Part shown: positions 1-6,083 of the stretch, piece after piece
Layout: each line of letters begins with the position of its first letter
Numbering within the stretch: the first letter of the stretch is position 1
NCBI GenBank assembly: GCA_946623485.1
Contig: CAMORF010000004.1
Coordinates: 1-22,738, forward strand
Reading direction: 5' to 3'
DNA: 22,738 nt
Source: an uncultured Clostridia bacterium
Lineage (GTDB): Bacteria; Bacillota; Clostridia; Lachnospirales; Lachnospiraceae
Program-made: the position numbers and the translations under genes
Notes under the pieces: generated by a model
What the model was told of the DNA's origin: nothing
Database searches by the model: none
The model's input: the letters and a program-made list of their open reading frames with translations, nothing else

Positions 1-1098
1 AATTACCAGAAAACCGATGAGATCCAGGGCGCGGACGCCATCCTGGTGCGCAGCGCGAATATGCATGAGATGGCGCTGGACGACCATGTCCTTGCCGTTG
101 CCAGGGCAGGTGCGGGAGTAAACAATATTCCGCTTGACGAATATGCTTCGAAAGGGATTGTTGTTTTCAATACGCCAGGCGCGAACGCGAACGGGGTCAA
201 GGAGATGGTTTTTGCAGGCATGCTGCTTGCGGCGCGTGATATCGTGGGAGGCGTGAACTGGGTCAAGGAGAACGCGGACGACGAGAACATCAAAAAGGAT
301 GTGGAAAAGCAGAAGAAGGTATTTGCAGGGACGGAGCTTTCGGGTAAGAAGCTTGGCGTCATCGGGCTTGGCGCGATCGGAAACCTGGTCGCGAACGCAG
401 CGGTACATTTCGGAATGGAGGTGTATGGATATGATCCTTATATCTCTGTCAACTGGGCATGGAACCTGAGCCGGTCGGTCAGGCATATCAATGATGTGGA
501 GACGATCTACCGGGAGTGTGATTACATTACGATCCATGTCCCTCTGCTGGAGAGCACGAAGAAGATGATCGGGAAGGACGCGATCGCGCTGATGAAGCCC
601 ACAGCGGTTCTGGTGAATTACGCGAGGGATTTGCTGGTGGATGAGGATGCCGTCCTGGAAGCGCTGGAGCAAAACCGCCTCGCCTGCTATGTCTGTGATT
701 TCCCGAATCCGAAAACCACAGGGCATGACAAGGTTATCCTTACCCCGCACCTGGGGGCCTCCACGATGGAGAGTGAGGAAAACTGCGCTGTCATGGCGGT
801 TGAACAGCTGAAGGATTTTCTGGAAAACGGAAATATCCGCAACAGCGTGAATTACCCTGCCTGCAGCATGGGAGAGTGCCATGCGCAGCACAGGATCGCG
901 ATCTACCATAAAAATGTCAAGCATATGATCCGGCAGTTTGCCGACGTTCTGTCTTACACGAATGTGGCGAATCTGTCGAACACAAGCCGCGGGGAATATG
1001 CTTATACCATGATTGACATCGATGATGCCATTCAGCCCGAGACGGTGGAAGCATTGAAGCAGATCGGAGAAGTATTCAGGGTCAGAGTGGTCAGATAA
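1..1098 (+). CDS. serA: D-3-phosphoglycerate dehydrogenase with ACT domain, 5' end cut by window
   Basis: The reading frame is open from base 1, so the start lies upstream; by comparison with clostridial SerA of about 387 residues, roughly 20 N-terminal residues are missing. It should oxidise 3-phosphoglycerate to 3-phosphohydroxypyruvate with NAD in the cytosol, the first step of serine synthesis. Visible are the substrate-binding segment ARAGAGVNNIPLD, the Rossmann loop GVIGLGAIGNLVANAA, the arginine in NYARDLLVDED and the histidine in LTPHLGASTMESEENCA. The usual VxxxEP glutamate motif reads CDFPNP here, which as I recall is normal in this clostridial subgroup. The last 70 or so residues form an ACT-like regulatory domain ending in RVRVVR, so feedback control by serine or another amino acid is likely. 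The next gene follows after 112 bp that show no convincing terminator. A second, ACT-less SerA lies at 19558-20466. Confidence 0.93.
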   Translation, partial: NYQKTDEIQGADAILVRSANMHEMALDDHVLAVARAGAGVNNIPLDEYASKGIVVFNTPGANANGVKEMVFAGMLLAARDIVGGVNWVKENADDENIKKDVEKQKKVFAGTELSGKKLGVIGLGAIGNLVANAAVHFGMEVYGYDPYISVNWAWNLSRSVRHINDVETIYRECDYITIHVPLLESTKKMIGKDAIALMKPTAVLVNYARDLLVDEDAVLEALEQNRLACYVCDFPNPKTTGHDKVILTPHLGASTMESEENCAVMAVEQLKDFLENGNIRNSVNYPACSMGECHAQHRIAIYHKNVKHMIRQFADVLSYTNVANLSNTSRGEYAYTMIDIDDAIQPETVEALKQIGEVFRVRVVR

Positions 1099-1210
1099 GG
1101 AACAGGGAAATCTCTTTTCTATCCTGCAAGGCGGGATGGATCCGTGGATTCCGGCAATACCTGTCAGTTGGAAATCGTTACCTAACACTACAGCTTCAGG
1201 GGGTGCATCT

Positions 1211-3622
1211 ATGAAGAAAGAACTGTATGATCTGATGGATTGGGGCCGCATCGAAGGGATTGTGTACTCGGAAGAAAACCAGCCGCACAGCTTCCTTGGG
1301 GCGAGTGAGACGCAGAGCGGGGTTTTGATTCAGGCATTTCTTCCTTCCGCGAAGAGCGTAACCGTGACCGGGGAGGGATTATCGGCACCAATGGAGGAAG
1401 TGGATGAAAACGGTTTTTTTGCCGTGCTGCTCCCTGAAAAACAGATTCCGGATTACAGGCTTGAGATTACGGAAGAAGACGGTGTCCGCTCCGTAAAAGA
1501 CCCTTATAATTTTGAGGTGCTGCTCCCTGAGAAAGCATTGAAAAAGTTCCAGGCAGGCATCTGCTATGATGTTTACCGCTATCTTGGCGCCCATCGATGG
1601 AAGGCAGGGGATACAGAAGGCATGTATTTTGCTGTCTGGGCGCCCAATGCGGTGCGTGTGAGCCTGGTCGGCGATTTCAACGGCTGGGACGGCCGTGTCC
1701 TTCCCATGAGAAAGCTGGAGCAATATGGGATCTTTGAGCTTTTTGTCCCGGAGATGGGAGAGGGCGTCCTGTATAAATATGAGATTAAGACATCCACGGG
1801 CATGACCTTCCTCAAGAGCGATCCCTACGGATTCGCCTGCGAGGTGCGCCCGGATACGGCTTCCATCACAACAGATCTCAGCACTTACTCCTGGCAGGAT
1901 GCTTCCTGGATGGAGGAAAGAGAGCGCCTTGACACAAAGACCCTTCCCATGTCCATTTACCAGATTCATGCCGGAACCTGGAAAAGACCGGACGGAGAGG
2001 AAGGGGAATTCCTGAATTACCGGGAACTCGCAAGGGAACTTGCCCGGTACGTGAACCGGATGGGGTATACCCATGTGGAGCTTTTGCCTGTCATGGAGCA
2101 TACCGATGACAGGAGCATGGGATTCGCGACGACAGGATATTACGCGCCCACGAGCCGCTACGGGACAGCGCAGGATTTTATGTTCCTGGTGGATTACCTG
2201 CACCAGCACCAGATCGGCGTGATTCTGGACTGGGTACCTGGCCATTTTCCCCGGGATCTGCATGGTCTGGTTGGTTTTGACGGGACGAACCTGTATGAGC
2301 ACAGGGATCCCCGCCAGTCCTTGTATGCCTATGATGGCAGCCTTACCTATAATTATGCAAGGCCGGAGGTTTCTAATTTCCTGATTGCAAATGCACTGTT
2401 CTGGGCAAAGGTTTATCATGCGGACGGCCTGAGGCTGGAAGATATCTCCCGGATGCTGTACCTGGATTACGGAAAAGCGCCGGGACAATGGGTCGCGAAT
2501 CTGTATGGCGGAAATGAAAACCTGGATGCCGTGGAGTTTTTCAAGCATCTGGATTCCATCTTCCACAAGGAGGTGCCCGGCGCGCTTCTGATCGCCCAGG
2601 ACAGTTCCCAGTGGCCGATGGTGACCTCTTCCGTGGAAGAGGATGGGCTTGGATTTGATTACAAATGGAACAAAGGATTCCAGGATTCTTTGATCGATTA
2701 CATGCAGCTGGATCCGATCTTCCGCGGCGCGCACCATTCTGAGCTGATCTTCAGCATGGTCTATAACTATTCGGAGAATTTCCTTCTCGCGTTAGACTGT
2801 GAAGCAGTTTCCGGAAAAGAGGGTGCGATGTACAGCCGGGTTCCGGGGCGGAAGAAAACAAAGCTGGCAAACCTCCGGGCCATGTACGGTTACATGATGG
2901 TCCATCCCGGCAAGAAGCTGTTCGCGATGGGCTGTGAACTGGCCCAGAGGGCCGCGCTGAAACCGGATGCCGGGGTTGACTGGGGAATGCTGGAGGAAAC
3001 GGAAAACCTTCAGTTCCAGGCATGGTGTGAGGCACTGTTAAAGTTCTACCGGGAGAACCCGGCGCTTTACGCCCTTGATTACGCTTCAGAGGGGTTTGAA
3101 TGGATCAACAACATCTCTGCCAATGAAAACATGCTGGTATTTCTGCGGCGCTCCGCCATCGAGGAACAGACGCTCCTGATTGTTGTGAACTTTTCAAATC
3201 TTTCCTATGAGAACCATAAGATTGGTGTTCCCTTCCGCGGGAAGTACAAGGAGATCCTGAATTCTGACGCGGAGGCCTTTGGCGGGGACGGACATATCAA
3301 TCCGCGGGTGAAAAACTCCCGGGAAGAGGAATGCGACGAGCTGCCTGACTCGATCCGGATCACGGTACCGGCGCTTGGCATCAGTATCTTCCGGTGCACG
3401 CGCGCGGAACAGACAGACCCGAAGGAGCAAATCGCCCCAAAAGTTCAAAAGACATCTGTCTCGAAAGTTCAAAAGACTCCTGCCCCAAAAGTTCAGAAGA
3501 CACCTGCCTCGAAAGGGAAAAAACCTGCCGGCACGGCCTCAAAAGGGCGCGGTAAAACGGAACGCCGGAAAACCCTGAAGGAAGAACTGGAGGAGAAAGT
3601 ACAGGCAGAAGATTACCGTTGA
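1211..3622 (+). CDS. GlgB-family branching enzyme homologue, predicted catalytically dead
   Basis: The start at 1211 follows a GGGGGTG ribosome site; an ATG at 1136 is in frame but lacks one. The 803 residues comprise an N-terminal beta-sandwich, a second CBM48-type module (LGAHRW...FAVWAPNAVRVSLVGDFNGWDG, about residues 125-205), a GH13 barrel (about 250-600), a C-terminal beta domain and a basic repeat tail. Branching enzymes normally transfer alpha-1,4-glucan chains to alpha-1,6 positions in glycogen. Region I is intact (DWVPGHFP). In region II the nucleophile Asp is Glu410 (DGLRLED). In region III the acid/base Glu is Gln463 (IAQDSS), exactly 53 residues later as in E. coli GlgB (405 and 458). 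The region IV HD pair is Cys530-Glu531. Glycan binding or a regulatory role is more likely than branching. Structural motifs such as LANLRAMYGYMMVHPGKKL are well kept, so this is not a decayed gene. Confidence 0.88.
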   Translation: MKKELYDLMDWGRIEGIVYSEENQPHSFLGASETQSGVLIQAFLPSAKSVTVTGEGLSAPMEEVDENGFFAVLLPEKQIPDYRLEITEEDGVRSVKDPYNFEVLLPEKALKKFQAGICYDVYRYLGAHRWKAGDTEGMYFAVWAPNAVRVSLVGDFNGWDGRVLPMRKLEQYGIFELFVPEMGEGVLYKYEIKTSTGMTFLKSDPYGFACEVRPDTASITTDLSTYSWQDASWMEERERLDTKTLPMSIYQIHAGTWKRPDGEEGEFLNYRELARELARYVNRMGYTHVELLPVMEHTDDRSMGFATTGYYAPTSRYGTAQDFMFLVDYLHQHQIGVILDWVPGHFPRDLHGLVGFDGTNLYEHRDPRQSLYAYDGSLTYNYARPEVSNFLIANALFWAKVYHADGLRLEDISRMLYLDYGKAPGQWVANLYGGNENLDAVEFFKHLDSIFHKEVPGALLIAQDSSQWPMVTSSVEEDGLGFDYKWNKGFQDSLIDYMQLDPIFRGAHHSELIFSMVYNYSENFLLALDCEAVSGKEGAMYSRVPGRKKTKLANLRAMYGYMMVHPGKKLFAMGCELAQRAALKPDAGVDWGMLEETENLQFQAWCEALLKFYRENPALYALDYASEGFEWINNISANENMLVFLRRSAIEEQTLLIVVNFSNLSYENHKIGVPFRGKYKEILNSDAEAFGGDGHINPRVKNSREEECDELPDSIRITVPALGISIFRCTRAEQTDPKEQIAPKVQKTSVSKVQKTPAPKVQKTPASKGKKPAGTASKGRGKTERRKTLKEELEEKVQAEDYR
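3440..3511 (+). repeat. Three 24-bp tandem repeats coding a KVQKT(P/S)-type tail
   Basis: Three in-frame 24-bp units at 3440-3463, 3464-3487 and 3488-3511 encode KVQKTSVS, KVQKTPAP and KVQKTPAS at the C-terminus of the GlgB-like protein. They are followed by more Lys-, Arg- and Ala-rich sequence and a final acidic helix. The tail is strongly basic and probably disordered. Confidence 0.9.
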
Positions 3623-3625
3623 TTC

Positions 3626-3659
3626 AAAAAACCTGTTCCCGGCCGGGAACAGGTTTTTT
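3626..3659. terminator. Bidirectional intrinsic terminator after the GlgB-like gene
   Basis: A perfect 34-bp palindrome begins 3 bp after the stop codon. Its core CCTGTTCCC/GGGAACAGG surrounds GGCC, with six A before and six T after, so it can end transcription in both directions. Confidence 0.93.
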
Positions 3660-3730
3660 GTTATGAAAAGAACAGCTTATCCGGCGGGTTTCGTCATTCT
3701 ACACAAAATATGAAATGTTACCGGAAAAAC

Positions 3731-3773
3731 AGTTGGGAAAATTTGCTTTGAGAGATTGCCTATTTTCCCGACT
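3731..3773. terminator. Second bidirectional hairpin terminator
   Basis: AGTTGGGAAAAT (3731-3742) pairs with ATTTTCCCGACT (3762-3773) over 12 bp with one G-U pair and a 19-nt loop. Rightward it is followed by TTGTTTTA; leftward the complement of AAAAAC at 3725-3730 gives a U-rich run. It probably ends the leftward regulator transcript and backs up the terminator at 3626-3659. Confidence 0.7.
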
Positions 3774-3792
3774 TGTTTTATCATGAGGATAA

Positions 3793-3949
3793 GGATCTGC
3801 CGATAAATACCTTGCACATCTTGCCTGTCTTTTCATCCGACCGCACAGCTCAAAAATCTCTTACATAGCCCGCTATGCTCATGATTTTTGAGCTGCACGC
3901 TCGAATGAAAATCCTTCGCAATCTGCACAAGTGATTGATCGACAGCTCC
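3793..3949. repeat. 157-bp imperfect palindrome, probable dispersed intergenic element
   Basis: The two halves are inverted copies around 3870/3871. The inner arms are CATAGC (3864-3869) and GCTATG (3872-3877), flanked by AGCTCAAAAATC and GATTTTTGAGCT. Further out, TTTTCAT/ATGAAAA and GGATCTGCCGAT/ATCGACAGCTCC pair with mismatches. The transcript would form one long rod-like hairpin. The look is that of a non-coding palindromic repeat of the MITE/REP kind; whether it is dispersed in the genome cannot be seen from one copy. Confidence 0.75.
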
Positions 3950-3995
3950 TAAGAGAAGCCGGAAAAACAGTCATGTCTTCGCCTGATGCCAACGT

Positions 3996-4637
3996 TTACT
4001 GATCTTTCGCTTCATCCAGGTAACTGTAGAGGGTATACTTCGAGATTCCGAATACCTGGCAGACCTTCGGGCCGGACTTCGTGATCAGGAACGCTCCCGC
4101 ATCGTTCAGGAAACGGATTGCCCGGATTTTTTCTCCTTTGTCCATGAGCGCAGCGGGTTTTCCCACAAGGCGGATTGACTGGTCGATCAGTGAATCAAGG
4201 AGGTCAGCGACATTGGTTGAGATAGGCTCCGGCTCCCGGGTGTTCTGCAGGGCGGTATTGTAGGAATGCAGCGCCTGTTCGCCGGCAACCGTAAAGGTGA
4301 TGTCATTGTTGATGGCCAGGATGCCGATTGCCTTCCCCTTTTCATCACGCAGGAAGACCGTGCTTGATTTCAGGATTTTCCCATCCCTGGTCTTGGTCAG
4401 ATAGGCCAGCTTATCCGTATGTGTTTCTTCTGCGTCATGATAAGCTTCGAGTGCGATCTTGGAAGGGCCATCCCCCAAGGCGCGGCCGGAGATATGCCCG
4501 TTTTCTATGGCAATGATGGTATGGTTCAGATCTTCTCCGGTCAGGTCGTGGAGAACCACCTCGCAGGTGGAGCCAAACTGCACAGCCAGGGCTTTCACAA
4601 GCCGTTTGGCGAAATCAAAAGTATCATTGTATTTCAT
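3996..4637 (-). CDS. YheO/DauR-family PAS-HTH transcriptional regulator
   Basis: This 213-residue protein has the two-part layout of the YheO/DauR family. The N-terminal PAS-like sensor domain (about residues 5-115) contains STCEVVLHDL, GRALGDGPSK and the segment FLRDEKGKAIGILAINNDIT. The C-terminal helix-turn-helix (about residues 170-210) ends KVCQVFGISKYTLYSYLDEAK. Family members sense small molecules and control catabolic genes; DauR controls D-arginine breakdown. It is divergent from ssnA across 68 bp, so the likely target is the purine/ygfK-xdh gene set and the ligand may be a purine or an intermediate, which is inference. A CCCCCT stretch at 4644-4649 reads AGGGGG on its own strand and sits 7 bp before the ATG, fixing the start. 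Confidence 0.9.
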   Translation of the reverse strand: MKYNDTFDFAKRLVKALAVQFGSTCEVVLHDLTGEDLNHTIIAIENGHISGRALGDGPSKIALEAYHDAEETHTDKLAYLTKTRDGKILKSSTVFLRDEKGKAIGILAINNDITFTVAGEQALHSYNTALQNTREPEPISTNVADLLDSLIDQSIRLVGKPAALMDKGEKIRAIRFLNDAGAFLITKSGPKVCQVFGISKYTLYSYLDEAKDQ

Positions 4638-4664
4638 GATGGAACCCCCTGTTCATTCAAACTG

Positions 4665-4693
4665 ATTGTAAGGCGGAATAACTTTTATTTCAA
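4665..4693 (-). promoter_or_regulatory. Sigma70-type promoter of the leftward regulator
   Basis: Read on the minus strand, TTGAAA (4693-4688), a 17-bp spacer and TACAAT (4670-4665) are close to consensus. The predicted start is near 4658, giving a leader of about 20 nt with AGGGGG as ribosome site. The -35 box overlaps the AAGGAGG ribosome site of ssnA (4692-4698), so the control signals of the two genes are interleaved. I found no equally good rightward promoter in the 68-bp gap. Confidence 0.7.
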
Positions 4694-4705
4694 GGAGGTA
4701 GGATT

Positions 4706-6064
4706 ATGCTTTTGGTGGGAAATGGACGCGTTTTTACTCAGGATTGCGAGAATCCTTATCTGAAGGATGGCGCTGTTGTGATTGATGGCGAAGCCATCCG
4801 TGAGGTAGGCCCTTTCGCCGACATGAAAGCGAAGTATCCGGATGCGGAGTTCATTGACGCGCATGGACAGCTGATCATGCCAGGGTTTATCAATGCGCAT
4901 ACGCATATCTATTCCGGCCTGGCAAGGGGGCTGGCGATTGACGGGAACAATCCTACGAATTTTTATGAGGTCCTGGACGGTACGTGGTGGAAGATTGACC
5001 GCCATCTGACCATCGACGGGACAAAAGCCTGCGCTTACGCGACAATCCTGGACTGCATCCGTGACGGAGTCACGACGATCTTCGACCATCATGCATCGTT
5101 TTGTGAGATTCCCGGGAGCCTGTTTGCCATCAAGGATGTCGCCATGGAGCTGGGAATCAGATCCTGCCTGTGCTATGAGGTTTCCGAGCGGGACGGAGAA
5201 GAAAAGTGCAATCAGGCGATCAGGGAAAACGCGGATTTCATCACTTGGGCGGAGAAAGAAGACAATGATATGATCAAGGCCATGTTCGGAGGCCACGCCC
5301 TGTTTACCATCTCAGACCGGACATTTTCAAAGATGGTGGAAGCCAATGACGGCCGTACAGGATTCCATATCCATGTGTCAGAAGGGATGAATGATGTCTG
5401 GGACAGCCTGCAGAATTATGGATGCCGCCCGGTGGAACGCCTTCTGAACAACCAGATTCTCGGACCGAAGACGCTGCTGGGGCATTGCATCCATCTGAGC
5501 GGCTCTGAGATGGACATGATCCGTGAGACCGGCACCATGGCAGTGAACAATCCGGAATCCAACATGGGCAACGCGGTTGGATGCGCCCCGGTGCTTCAGA
5601 TGCTGAAGAAGGGAATCACGGTCGGGATGGGAACCGATGCCTATACCCACGATATGCTGGAATCCCTGAAGGTGTTCCTGATCATCCAGCGGCATCATGC
5701 CGGGCTTCCGAACGTAGCGTTCGGGGAAGCGCTTGCACTGCTTCTGGAGAACAATCCGAAGATCTGTGCGAAGTATTTCCGGAAGCCCCTTGGAATTCTG
5801 AAGGAAGGAGCAGCAGCCGATGTCATTGTCATGGATTACAAGCCGTTTACGCCGATTGATGAGAACAACCTCGGGGGGCATATGATCTTTGGACTGATGG
5901 GCAAAAACTGCCGCACGACGATCATTAACGGTAAGGTTCTCTACAAAGACCGGGAGTTTGTCGGGATTGACGAGGAAAAGATCAACGCCTGGACCATGGA
6001 GCAGGCATGCCGCCTGTGGGGCGTACTGAACCACAGAGAGTACTCGGCGAAGTCATATCTGTAA
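4706..6064 (+). CDS. ssnA: SsnA family aminohydrolase (purine deaminase-like)
   Basis: This 452-residue protein is an amidohydrolase-superfamily metalloenzyme of the SsnA type, related to guanine deaminase and chlorohydrolases. The metal-binding set is visible: HTH at residues 65-67 (GFINAHTHIY), a histidine in FHIHVSEG near residue 220, LLGHCIHL near 258 and the aspartate in GMGTDAYTHD near 311. The C-terminus carries the usual LGILKEGAAADVIVMDYKPFTP segment. In this gene neighbourhood a role in deaminating an aminopurine or a ring-derived intermediate is likely; the exact substrate cannot be read from the sequence. It starts 7-8 bp after AAGGAGG and is followed 19 bp later by ygfK, so the two are probably one operon. 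Divergence from the PAS-HTH gene suggests control by it. Confidence 0.92.
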   Translation: MLLVGNGRVFTQDCENPYLKDGAVVIDGEAIREVGPFADMKAKYPDAEFIDAHGQLIMPGFINAHTHIYSGLARGLAIDGNNPTNFYEVLDGTWWKIDRHLTIDGTKACAYATILDCIRDGVTTIFDHHASFCEIPGSLFAIKDVAMELGIRSCLCYEVSERDGEEKCNQAIRENADFITWAEKEDNDMIKAMFGGHALFTISDRTFSKMVEANDGRTGFHIHVSEGMNDVWDSLQNYGCRPVERLLNNQILGPKTLLGHCIHLSGSEMDMIRETGTMAVNNPESNMGNAVGCAPVLQMLKKGITVGMGTDAYTHDMLESLKVFLIIQRHHAGLPNVAFGEALALLLENNPKICAKYFRKPLGILKEGAAADVIVMDYKPFTPIDENNLGGHMIFGLMGKNCRTTIINGKVLYKDREFVGIDEEKINAWTMEQACRLWGVLNHREYSAKSYL

Positions 6065-6083
6065 AAAGAGGAGGGGAATAGAG

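Larger units (their letters stand above)
3660..3995. other. Gene-free convergent gap with terminator and palindromic element
   Basis: This 336-bp stretch lies between the rightward GlgB-like gene and the leftward regulator. I see no credible coding sequence. It holds a second hairpin terminator (3731-3773) and a long imperfect palindrome (3793-3949). The 13-bp word CCGGAAAAACAGT occurs exactly at 3721-3733 and again at 3959-3971, bracketing both. Confidence 0.8.

Noticed and set aside
1379..2737. Long leftward frames opposite the GlgB-like gene, and similar ones opposite ygfK, xdh, ygeY and DUF1015
   Set aside because: They are shadows created by the codon bias of the real genes; the translations lack family motifs and the forward proteins are well recognised.
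1211..3622. GlgB-like gene as a pseudogene
   Set aside because: The frame is full length, with a ribosome site and terminator, and structural motifs are conserved; only catalytic positions differ.
4600..4705. Rightward promoter for ssnA, for example TTGGCG at 4606
   Set aside because: No -10 box of acceptable quality at the right spacing was found; the promoter may be activator-dependent or lie inside the regulator gene.
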